Shown one piece after another: positions 56,927 through 64,000 of a stretch of 64,000 nt of DNA (within the stretch, counting starts at the first letter, position 1; each line of letters starts with the position of its first letter). A model generated the notes under the pieces. It had not been told where the DNA came from. It searched no databases and saw only the letters and a list, made by a program, of their open reading frames with translations. Where the stretch lies: positions 34,257 through 98,256 of the forward strand of contig CAUJJL010000086.1 of assembly GCA_963205455.1 (NCBI GenBank), read 5' to 3'. Source of the stretch: Verrucomicrobiota bacterium (GTDB lineage Bacteria > Verrucomicrobiota > Verrucomicrobiia > Opitutales > Opitutaceae). Made by a program: the position numbers and the translations under genes.

Positions 56927-58339
56927 CTACATCCCGAATACCTTTAGCAGCCCGTTCCAGACCGACGACCAGAACTTGCCCGCCGTTTCGGCAGGACCGG
57001 ACTGGGCTGTTTCCTGGCAGATGAAAACTCCCGAACCGGAGAACAGATCGTCGAACAACGGGTTCATCTCGCGATAGTAGCCCCAGAAGGTTTCCGCGCG
57101 AATCGGGCGATACGACAAATTCGGTGTGAACCCGATGGTTGCGTCCTGGTTTGTCCGTCGCGCCGCCCGCGGCTGGCCATCGCGCTCGGCCAGGCATTCT
57201 GCACGCACGCCACGCGTACCCGCGACGATCAGCCGACAGGGACCCACGAACTCAAAGAAACGAAACTGGAGCGTGACCCATGACAACCATCGCCAGACGA
57301 CCCATCGCCGCAGGATTTGCAGGCGTTCACCGGCGGGATTGATTACTCCGGCAAGATAACTCGGACGAAGTATCAAGGACCCACCCAGCGGCACCTGAAC
57401 AACCGCGAGTTCAATGTGAGGATCCTTGGCGTTGGAGAAGGTTACACGATACATCGCCCCGGCGGTGGCGTTCCGCATCTCCACCAGCTCCGACAATCCG
57501 CAGGCCAGGCTGGTGAAGGGTATGCTCCAATCAAGCAGGAATCGCGTCTTGCGGGTGAGCCCTTCATCGCTCGCCTGAAGAAATTTTTCCTTCACCCTCA
57601 GGCGCTCACCAGGCCAAAGCACGGAATCCACCGAAACGTGGCTCGCTCCCACTTCGGGATTGAGACCCGGCTCTGAAGCGAACCGCAGCGGCTTGCCGGC
57701 GGAGACGAGCGGGGCAATCGCGTAAAACATGGCGAGCCTCCAGAGTGTGGGGCCAAAAAGATAGGCCGCGAGAGCCAGCAGGATGTACCCCTTGCTGGCA
57801 TCCCATGCGGCCTTCAGGTAGCGCGTGCCCGCCGTTTCGGTTGATTCGGCCGTGATCAACTGCCGCTGGATGCGGTCGAGAGAGAGCGTCACGCCTTCCT
57901 TTTCCCAGGTCGTATGTGTCAGCAGGCGCTCGATCTCCGGGAGTTTGCCGGTTGCCTCCTTCTTCAATGCCTCCACCTTTTTCGCCTGCTCGGCATTGAT
58001 GCGCTGTTGCTCTGAATTTCCGAAGAGTCGGTCCCACCAACTCGAAAGATCGCGGAGCATCTCAAGGATCTTCTCAGCCCGCTGAATTCTGTCCTTTTGC
58101 AGGGCGGCTTCCGCCTGCAGCGAAGCGATGCGCGATTCTATGTCCGCCTTCAGAGTCAGCAGCCGGTCACGCTCCCCCAGCAGCGCGGTCACCAATTCCG
58201 ACCTTCCATCCTTGGATGCCTGCTGGTCCCGGACAAAGAGGTACACCGCATAGGTGAGCAGTCCGAGTACGACAATGAGGATCACCACTGCCAGTTTCTG
58301 CAGCAGCCAAGCTCCGAGTTTTGCCAGGAGTGATGCCAT
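56927..58339 (-). CDS. Membrane-anchored coiled-coil protein, AIM24-like C-terminal part possible
   Basis: 470 residues. An N-terminal membrane helix (about 14-34) is followed by a charged helical stretch (about 40-165) with heptad-like Leu, Ile and Ala, a second hydrophobic segment (about 183-215), and a beta-rich C-terminal part. The latter contains G-G-S-L-I-L-R-P-S-Y-L and L-Q-F-R-F-F-E-F-V-G-P-C-R-L, which faintly recall the AIM24-type beta-sandwich. I do not recognise the whole protein. Divergent from gdhA across 193 nt. Function unknown. Confidence 0.7.
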   Translation of the reverse strand: MASLLAKLGAWLLQKLAVVILIVVLGLLTYAVYLFVRDQQASKDGRSELVTALLGERDRLLTLKADIESRIASLQAEAALQKDRIQRAEKILEMLRDLSSWWDRLFGNSEQQRINAEQAKKVEALKKEATGKLPEIERLLTHTTWEKEGVTLSLDRIQRQLITAESTETAGTRYLKAAWDASKGYILLALAAYLFGPTLWRLAMFYAIAPLVSAGKPLRFASEPGLNPEVGASHVSVDSVLWPGERLRVKEKFLQASDEGLTRKTRFLLDWSIPFTSLACGLSELVEMRNATAGAMYRVTFSNAKDPHIELAVVQVPLGGSLILRPSYLAGVINPAGERLQILRRWVVWRWLSWVTLQFRFFEFVGPCRLIVAGTRGVRAECLAERDGQPRAARRTNQDATIGFTPNLSYRPIRAETFWGYYREMNPLFDDLFSGSGVFICQETAQSGPAETAGKFWSSVWNGLLKVFGM

Positions 58340-58532
58340 TCGCCCTACTGTGGACGGTCCGGGAAGGGGATTTCAATCGCCTTCAATGGAAACCTTCAGC
58401 GAGGACACATGGGGGGCTGAAATGTGCGGGGTTGCGGTTCCTGAATTTGCCGATTGATATCCCGGGTGCCGGTCGTGCTGCAATCCATCACCGTCATACG
58501 TACCGTTTTCGTCGCATCTCCTCCAGAAAGTC

Positions 58533-59807
58533 ATGTCCAAAGCCATTGTATCTCCCCTCTATGACTCCGATGTCTTCCGGATGGCCTGCCGCCAGTTCGA
58601 CCAGGCGGCCGACGCCATCAATCTTCAGGAATCCATCCGGGATCGGACAAAATGGCCTCGGCGCTGCATGGCGGTTTCCCTGCCCGTGCGGCGGGACAAC
58701 GGCAGCGTGACCATTTTTGAGGGCTACCGGGTTCAACACAACCTGTCCACGGGTCCCTCCAAAGGCGGCATTCGTTTTCATCCCGATGTCACGATCGGCG
58801 AGGTCGCCGCTCTGGCCATGTGGATGAGCTGGAAGTGTTCGCTCGCCGGCATTCCCTATGGCGGTGCAAAGGGAGGAGTGATCGTGGATCCCAGCAAACT
58901 GTCCGAAGGGGAGCTGGAACGCCTGTCGCGGCGCTACATGCAGGAGCTCATTCCCTTCATCGGCCCACATATCGACGTTCCCGCCCCCGACGTGGGCACC
59001 AACGAGAAGATCATGGGCTGGATGCTCGACACCTATTCCAATCACGTGGGTCGGCTTGAATCCGCAATCGTCACGGGCAAACCGATCTCGCTCGGCGGTT
59101 CACAAGGCCGCCGCGAGGCGACCGGCGCAGGAGTGGCCTATCTCATCAAGTCGTATCTCGCGGACCTGAACATCCCCATCAAGGAGGCGACGGTCGCCAT
59201 CCAGGGTTTTGGAAACGTGGGTTCAGAAACCGCGCTGGCGCTTGATGCGTACGGAATCAAAGTCGTGGCCATCTCCGATCTCACGGGGGCGTTTCACAAT
59301 GCCGCAGGCATCAATGTGAAGAAGGCGGTCGAATACGTGAAATTCAGCAAGGTGCTCAGGGACTTCGACGGCGGCGACGAAATCAGCAACGCGCAGCTTC
59401 TGACCACAAAATGCACCGTGCTCGTGCCCGCGGCGCTTGAGCGCGTGATCACCCACGAGAATGCCCCGCGCCTGCAATGCCGGATCCTTGCCGAGGCCGC
59501 CAATGGTCCGACCACGAACCAGGCCGATCGTGTGATCGAGAAGCGCGGAGACATCGAGGTGATCCCCGACGTGCTCTGCAACTCCGGCGGCGTGATCGTT
59601 TCCTACTTCGAATGGCTGCAGAACCTTCAGAACTTCTATTGGTCGCGGGACGAGGTTCTCGGCAAGCTGTTTGCCATCCTCGACAAGGCAAAACACTCCG
59701 TCGAGTACCAGAAGCGAAAGTTCAAGTTCAGCCGCCGTCTGGCCGCCCTCACCCTCGGCATCGAGCGTGTCGCCGAAGCTAAGCAGAGCCGCGGACTTTT
59801 CCCTTGA
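58533..59807 (+). CDS. gdhA: Glutamate dehydrogenase (Glu/Leu/Phe/Val family)
   Basis: 424 residues, the length of the hexameric NAD-type or dual-type glutamate dehydrogenases. The substrate site has G-G-I-R-F-H-P and the catalytic Lys of G-G-A-K-G-G (about residue 112-117); P-A-P-D-V-G-T-N follows near 150. The NAD(P) Rossmann motif is G-F-G-N-V-G-S (about 226-232). It interconverts glutamate and 2-oxoglutarate plus ammonia. Single gene with ATG start at 58533. Whether it prefers NAD or NADP cannot be told with confidence. Confidence 0.95.
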   Translation: MSKAIVSPLYDSDVFRMACRQFDQAADAINLQESIRDRTKWPRRCMAVSLPVRRDNGSVTIFEGYRVQHNLSTGPSKGGIRFHPDVTIGEVAALAMWMSWKCSLAGIPYGGAKGGVIVDPSKLSEGELERLSRRYMQELIPFIGPHIDVPAPDVGTNEKIMGWMLDTYSNHVGRLESAIVTGKPISLGGSQGRREATGAGVAYLIKSYLADLNIPIKEATVAIQGFGNVGSETALALDAYGIKVVAISDLTGAFHNAAGINVKKAVEYVKFSKVLRDFDGGDEISNAQLLTTKCTVLVPAALERVITHENAPRLQCRILAEAANGPTTNQADRVIEKRGDIEVIPDVLCNSGGVIVSYFEWLQNLQNFYWSRDEVLGKLFAILDKAKHSVEYQKRKFKFSRRLAALTLGIERVAEAKQSRGLFP

Positions 59808-60182
59808 GTGGAGCCGGACTCCGATCGGCACTGCGGCGCATACGAGGATAAACGCAGGAGAGGAGGCCCCGATAGCAGTCGCCGCCGAGGGCAGCTACCG
59901 TACTTTTCCAGCGGTAGCAGGGAAAATTGCATGGAATTCGAGGCAATCCGCTGCCGCCGTCACAACAACAGTCGGTCGCCCATGCTTCGCGATTCTAACA
60001 GGTAGGTTTCCGCAGGGCGGCATCGATGACGGCCCCTAAATTCTGCGTTGCGTCATTGGCTGAAAAGGTCTGCGTTTTTTGAGCTCCTTTCATCCATTTT
60101 AGACGTAACGGATGAGATTTGTCATATCACATGCGCGGGTTTGATTCTAACATGCCCATCAACGCAATGCTATATCAATAAG
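59808..60182. other. 375-bp intergenic region after gdhA
   Basis: No gene is visible; short readings here look like chance. A hairpin GCTACCG/CGGTAGC (59894-59900, 59912-59918) with an 11-nt loop is present, without a T run. From about 60050 to 60182 the sequence becomes AT-richer than its surroundings, consistent with an acquired segment that carries the following toxin-antitoxin pair. A TTGATT at 60141 and TATATC at 60171 are not at promoter spacing. Confidence 0.45.
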
Positions 60183-60212
60183 AACGCTAACAACATTGAC
60201 ATTGTTAGCGTT
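60183..60212. promoter_or_regulatory. 11-bp perfect inverted repeat, toxin-antitoxin operator
   Basis: AACGCTAACAA (60183-60193) and TTGTTAGCGTT (60202-60212) are exact complements around 8 nt. A TTGACA hexamer (60196-60201) lies in the loop, with CAAAAT (60218-60223) 16 nt on, a plausible promoter. The antitoxin start is at 60236, with GGAAGGA at 60224-60230. A site of this type is usual for autoregulation by a type II antitoxin. Confidence 0.7.
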
Positions 60213-60235
60213 GCTTGCAAAATGGAAGGATCCTC

Positions 60236-60679
60236 ATGAAAACAGAAGGTTCCGAGCCAATCGGTATGCGCTTCCCGCGTCAGCGGGCAGAGCGTTTGAG
60301 GCGTATGGCCAAGAGCCATGGCTGGACGCCCAGCGAGGCCAGTGCACGGCTCGTCGAAGAGGCTTTGCGCCGGGAGGATTTTGCCTTTATCGATTTCAGG
60401 GATTCCAGCGCGGGCCGACAGGCATACTTGCAGTCAAGTTCGCTCGCGGTATGGGAAGTGGCGGCGCTGGCCCGCAGCTTCGGGAATGACGCGGCGGCGG
60501 TCGCCAAGCATCTTCGCTGGCCGGAAGTGAAGGTTCTTGCGGCCTTGAATTACGCGAAAGCCTTCCTGGAAGAGATCGAAACCGCCATGGCTGCAAATGA
60601 CGCGGTGGACTTCGAGGCTCTTTCCCGGATGCTGCCACAGGCCAAGGAATTCATCGCCAGCATCCCGGAGCGCGCGTAA
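60236..60679 (+). CDS. Antitoxin of a VapBC45-like pair (DUF433-type)
   Basis: 147 residues from ATG 60236, with an excellent ribosome site (GGAAGGA). The N-terminal 45 residues look like a ribbon-helix-helix or small DNA-binding segment with S-E-A-S-A-R-L-V-E-E-A-L. The middle, with L-A-V-W-E-V-A-A-L-A-R-S-F and W-P-E-V-K-V-L-A-A-L-N-Y (about 72-108), is the DUF433-like helix-turn-helix of VapB45-type antitoxins. Stop lies 5 nt before the toxin gene. It should bind the inverted repeat upstream and neutralise the toxin. Confidence 0.75.
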   Translation: MKTEGSEPIGMRFPRQRAERLRRMAKSHGWTPSEASARLVEEALRREDFAFIDFRDSSAGRQAYLQSSSLAVWEVAALARSFGNDAAAVAKHLRWPEVKVLAALNYAKAFLEEIETAMAANDAVDFEALSRMLPQAKEFIASIPERA

Positions 60680-60684
60680 GGCCG

Positions 60685-61065
60685 ATGCTCAAGCTACTGC
60701 TCGACGAGCATATCTCGCCGGACGTGTCCGAAAGCCTGATCCTTCGGCAAAAGGCCGTTTCAATCCTTTGCCTTGCCGCATGGGAAGGCGGGCGATTTCT
60801 GGGCGCTTCCGACGCGCTGATCCTTGAGGCAGCGGCGAGGCAAAAACTCACGCTCGTCACCTACGACCGCAAGACGATCCCGCCCCTGCTTAAGGTCTGG
60901 ATTGAAACGGGCCGCGATCACGGCGGCATCCTCTTCGTCGATGAAAAAACCATCGCGCCGTCCGACATCGGCGGGCTGATCCGCGCGTTGCAGGAATTTA
61001 CCAGCCAGCATTCCGCAGCAGACATGACGAATGCCGTGTTTTTCCTCCAGAGGCGTGCAGGTTAG
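60685..61065 (+). CDS. DUF5615 PIN-like toxin
   Basis: 126 residues. The start L-L-L-D-E-H-I-S-P (about residues 4-12) and the later L-V-T-Y-D-R-K-T-I (about 56-64) are the acidic motifs of the DUF5615 PIN-like (Mut7-C/VapC45-type) nuclease fold. Such proteins are toxins of type II modules paired with DUF433 antitoxins and are expected to cut RNA. The gene begins 5 nt after the antitoxin stop, so the pair is one operon. It is followed by an integrase remnant on the opposite strand. Confidence 0.8.
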   Translation: MLKLLLDEHISPDVSESLILRQKAVSILCLAAWEGGRFLGASDALILEAAARQKLTLVTYDRKTIPPLLKVWIETGRDHGGILFVDEKTIAPSDIGGLIRALQEFTSQHSAADMTNAVFFLQRRAG

Positions 61066-61136
61066 ATGGGCAAACACGAGTCGGACGGACTTAGAAACGC
61101 ATCTCAGCCAAGCATGCCATCCTCCCCAAACTGAGG

Positions 61137-61368
61137 AGGTATTGGCGCGCTGCTGGCGGTCTTTCTCGACATCGATCATCAGTTTGGCGTGCTTGATCCT
61201 GGCATGTTCGAAAGTCGAAGTTTCAAGCGAGCGCGGCGTGCGCTTTCTATTCAAACTATACCGGGAGTGGTACACCCCCTGGTCACTCGTGGCCAGCCCA
61301 GCTGCACGGTAGTCGTAAATCCACTGGACGTTGGTGGTACGCCATTCGGGCTTCGTGGATTTGCACAT
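61137..61368 (-). pseudogene. Remnant of a tyrosine recombinase N-terminus
   Basis: Within the 347-nt gap between the toxin gene and mutS, the minus strand encodes a peptide starting near 61368. It has G-V-Y-H-S-R-Y-S-L-N-R-K-R, R-S-L-E-T and a helix ending in V-E-K-D-R-Q. These match the usual start of phage-type integrases (Y-x-A-R-x-x-x-N-G-K, then S-L-x-T). No catalytic domain follows; the reading continues only as antisense of the toxin gene. The rest of the gap shows no gene. I infer a decayed integrase left from the element that brought the toxin-antitoxin pair. Confidence 0.5.
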
Positions 61369-61412
61369 GGGAGGCAGCCGTTGGGGAAGCTAAATGGCTG
61401 GGATGACACGCC

Positions 61413-63953
61413 ATGACGCCCATGATGCAGCAGTACTTCGAGGTGAAGCGCGGCCTGCCGCGCGACACGTTGTTGCTCTTTCGATTGGGGGACTTTTTCG
61501 AGTTGTTCTTCGACGATGCGGCTGTTGCCTCCAAACTGCTCGGGCTCACGCTGACCAAGCGCATCGAGCATCCGATGGCAGGGATTCCCGCCCACGCGCT
61601 CGACACGTACGTCAACAAGCTGCTCGCCCTTGGAAAAAAGGTCGCGATCTGCGACCAGGCGGAGCCCGCCAAACCGGGCAAACTCGTCAAACGCAGCCTG
61701 TCGCGCATTCTCACTCCCGGCACCACCCTTTCCCCCACCCAACTCGACGCGCAGCGCAATCACTACGTCGCTGCTCTTCTGCTTGACAAACGGGGCATGC
61801 ACGCCGCGTGGATGGATCTGTCCACGGGTGAATTCAAACTGGCGACGGACGAGCGCCCCGAGAACCTGCTGCCGGTCCTCGCAGCCATCGAACCGGCCGA
61901 ACTGATTCTGGCCGAGGGCGAACTGGAACGATGGAAGAATGCCGCGCACCAGGAGACCGCCGCCCACGCACTCCACACGTTCTGCTCGGCGAGGCTCTGC
62001 ACGGAAATGCCTCCGTATCAATTCGAGCTGAGCAGCGCGCTGCCCGCCATCCTCGACGCGTTGAAGGTGCTCAATCTGGAGGGTTTCGGCATCCCCCGCG
62101 ATCATCGCGGTCTGGGGCCCGCCGGTGCACTGGTTCAGTATGTGGCGGACAACCTGTGCGCACGACCCGAGAATCTCCGCGCCATCCAGGAGTACCGCAG
62201 CGAACGCACGCTGCTTCTGGATCCGGCAACGCTTCGCAATCTCGAGATATTCCAGTCGATCCGCGGCACTCGTGAGGGTTCACTGCTGCACGCCATCAAT
62301 CGCACCATCACTGCACCGGGCGCACGTCTGCTCGAGCGCTGGCTTGGATCACCGCCCCTCGATCTCGCCGAACTGCTGCGGCGCCAGGACCTGGTGGGCG
62401 AATTTCAGGCGCACCCCGCTACGCTTGGCGCGATCCGCGACCTGCTCGCCCAGGTCAGGGATGTGCCTCGCATTCTCGGCCGACTGCAGAATCGCCTGAG
62501 AAATCCGCGTGAACTCCTGGGCATCCGGGAAACGCTGATCCAGTTGCCCGCGCTCCGTGCGTCCCTTTCCGAATGTGGCGGTGCACCGTCCAGCCTCGCC
62601 CCGCGGATTCCTGAATTTGAGTCCTTGCGCGAATTGCTAGCGGCATCGCTCGCGGACGACATGCCGGCGGACGTCGCCGACGGCGGTTACATCCGCGGCG
62701 GGTACGATGGAGAACTCGACCGGCTCCGCGCCCTGACGTCCGGAAACAAGACCTGGCTTTCGGATCTCGAAGCAGGCGAACAGGAGCGCACCGGCATCCG
62801 CAGCCTCAAGGTCCGCTTCAACTCCGTCTTCGGCTACTACATCGAGGTCACCAAGGCCAACCTCCATCTCGTGCCCGCCGACTACGTGCGCAAACAGACG
62901 ACGGCGAACGGCGAGCGCTACATCACCGACGCCCTCAAGCAAAAGGAGAAAGAGATCTTTCACGCGGAGGAAAACGCCCTCAACCGCGAGAAGGAGATCT
63001 TCGCGGTGCTGGTCTCCGCTGTACTCGAGGAATCCGCTTCCCTCGCCCAGACCGCGGACCTGCTCGCCGAAATCGATGTGCTGGTCGGCTGGGCACTGCT
63101 CGCCCGCGAATGGAACTACTGTCGTCCCGAGCTGGATGAGGGTTCGCAATTGGAGATCACGGATGGCCGCCATCCGGTCGTCGAGCAGATCCTCAAGGAT
63201 CCGGCCAACGCCTTCCTTTCCGGTGGATCGGGTTTCGTCCCAAACGATACGCTGCTCTCGTGCGACGACGTTCAGATCGCTCTGATCACCGGACCGAACA
63301 TGGCCGGCAAATCGACCTATATCCGCCAGGTCGCACTGATTGCGCTGCTCGCGCAGATCGGCTCGTGGGTTCCCGCCACCCGCTGCCGGATCGGGCTGGT
63401 TGACCGCATCTTTTCGCGTGTGGGAGCGAGCGACGACCTCGCCCGGGGCAATTCGACGTTCATGGTCGAGATGAATGAAACGGCGAACATCCTCAACAAC
63501 GCATCCACTCGCTCCCTGATCATCCTCGATGAGATCGGTCGCGGCACATCCACGTATGACGGCCTGTCAATCGCCTGGGCGGTCGTCGAGCATCTGCATC
63601 GCGATGCAGCCACCGGCCCGCGCACGCTGTTTGCCACCCACTACCAGGAGCTCACGCAGCTTTCGAAGAGCCTCTCTCGCCTGCGCAATCTCTCAGTCGC
63701 GGTCAAGGAATGGAATGACGACATCGTTTTCCTCCGCCGCGTGGTTCCGGGCGCGGCCGACCGCAGCTACGGCATCCAGGTGGCACGCCTCGCGGGGCTG
63801 CCCCTGAGTGTCATCGAACGCGCGAAAACCATCCTTTCAAAGCTCGAGTCTGACGACTCCACAGTCGAACTTCCCGCCGCGACACCGAAGGCGCGGCCCA
63901 GAAAGAAGATCACGGTTTCGGTCGAGAGCGATCCCCAGCTCAATCTTCTCTGA
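61413..63953 (+). CDS. mutS: DNA mismatch repair protein MutS
   Basis: 846 residues. N-terminal mismatch-binding domain with G-D-F-F-E-L-F (about residues 25-31), which keeps the Phe-x-Glu reader motif, then connector, lever and clamp domains. The ATPase has T-G-P-N-M-A-G-K-S-T (Walker A, about 629), D-E-I-G-R-G-T-S-T (about 708) and A-T-H-Y-Q-E-L (about 744). It recognises mismatches and recruits MutL, which is not in the window. Normal length for MutS1. ATG 61413 gives the usual start M-T-P-M-M-Q-Q-Y. The last 47 nt of the window hold nothing recognisable. Confidence 0.97.
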   Translation: MTPMMQQYFEVKRGLPRDTLLLFRLGDFFELFFDDAAVASKLLGLTLTKRIEHPMAGIPAHALDTYVNKLLALGKKVAICDQAEPAKPGKLVKRSLSRILTPGTTLSPTQLDAQRNHYVAALLLDKRGMHAAWMDLSTGEFKLATDERPENLLPVLAAIEPAELILAEGELERWKNAAHQETAAHALHTFCSARLCTEMPPYQFELSSALPAILDALKVLNLEGFGIPRDHRGLGPAGALVQYVADNLCARPENLRAIQEYRSERTLLLDPATLRNLEIFQSIRGTREGSLLHAINRTITAPGARLLERWLGSPPLDLAELLRRQDLVGEFQAHPATLGAIRDLLAQVRDVPRILGRLQNRLRNPRELLGIRETLIQLPALRASLSECGGAPSSLAPRIPEFESLRELLAASLADDMPADVADGGYIRGGYDGELDRLRALTSGNKTWLSDLEAGEQERTGIRSLKVRFNSVFGYYIEVTKANLHLVPADYVRKQTTANGERYITDALKQKEKEIFHAEENALNREKEIFAVLVSAVLEESASLAQTADLLAEIDVLVGWALLAREWNYCRPELDEGSQLEITDGRHPVVEQILKDPANAFLSGGSGFVPNDTLLSCDDVQIALITGPNMAGKSTYIRQVALIALLAQIGSWVPATRCRIGLVDRIFSRVGASDDLARGNSTFMVEMNETANILNNASTRSLIILDEIGRGTSTYDGLSIAWAVVEHLHRDAATGPRTLFATHYQELTQLSKSLSRLRNLSVAVKEWNDDIVFLRRVVPGAADRSYGIQVARLAGLPLSVIERAKTILSKLESDDSTVELPAATPKARPRKKITVSVESDPQLNLL

Positions 63954-64000
63954 ACCGCCTCCGACCTCATTCACGCAAATTCCTCACGGCGAAAAGGCAG

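Noticed and set aside
59930..59960. T-loop-like sequence ATTCGAGGCAATCC
   Set aside because: No cloverleaf arms can be formed around it, so it is not a tRNA gene.
60760..61136. Continuation of the integrase-like minus frame
   Set aside because: It is antisense to the DUF5615 toxin and no longer resembles a recombinase.
1..64000. CRISPR array, rRNA or large direct repeats
   Set aside because: I saw no regularly spaced repeats, no rRNA-like sequence and no long duplicated segment apart from the internal UvrA duplication.

Overview
The window is a GC-rich, densely coded bacterial chromosome segment with no rRNA, tRNA, CRISPR array, complete prophage or intact insertion sequence that I could find. 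The gene content fits the Verrucomicrobiota, most likely Opitutaceae: a double-length UvrA, a GldG/DUF4340 envelope module, DUF5069, a secreted S1 sulfatase, GH106-like hydrolases, a bacillithiol operon and a lexA-imuA-imuB-dnaE2 cassette. This placement is inferred from families and context; no database was searched.

Layout. 1-7078 (+): the end of an ABC-2 type permease, a GldG-like protein, a DUF4340 protein and an AsmA-like protein. 7309-12467 (+): a hybrid histidine kinase and a LacI-type regulator. 12724-21788 (+): a secreted LmbE/PIG-L hydrolase, a 54-aa membrane protein, a sodium:solute symporter, a compact BshC-like protein, BshB1, BshA, a PIG-V-like glycosyltransferase and a dienelactone hydrolase; several of these overlap at ATGA junctions. 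21816-32779: small proteins and housekeeping genes on both strands (purL, trmO, DUF5069, DUF3300, VF530, a serine hydrolase, a YdbH-like protein). 32865-38731 (-): a complete mutagenesis operon, lexA-imuA-imuB-dnaE2, behind a large palindromic operator. 38852-42356 (-): sulfatase, dihydrolipoyl dehydrogenase and a holin-4-like membrane protein. 42311-50153 (+): a GT4 glycosyltransferase coupled to a DeoR regulator, then a 1933-aa tandem UvrA. 50237-56897 (+): two secreted GH106-like hydrolases. 56927-63953: a membrane coiled-coil protein, glutamate dehydrogenase, a DUF433/DUF5615 toxin-antitoxin pair with an integrase remnant, and mutS.

The most interesting system is at 12724-19793. A secreted LmbE-type amidase/deacetylase, a micropeptide, a sodium symporter and the bacillithiol pathway lie on one strand with overlapping genes. 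The BshC-like member is about half the usual BshC length but keeps recognisable GQQ, D-H-D and G-x-G-E-Q-A-Y motifs. I propose a unit that both makes bacillithiol and salvages a bacillithiol-related compound from outside the cytoplasm. Second in interest is the lexA control region, a 38-bp near-perfect nested dyad that overlaps the -35 element and the probable start codon. Genome maintenance is heavily represented: double UvrA, MutS and the ImuA/ImuB/DnaE2 mutasome.
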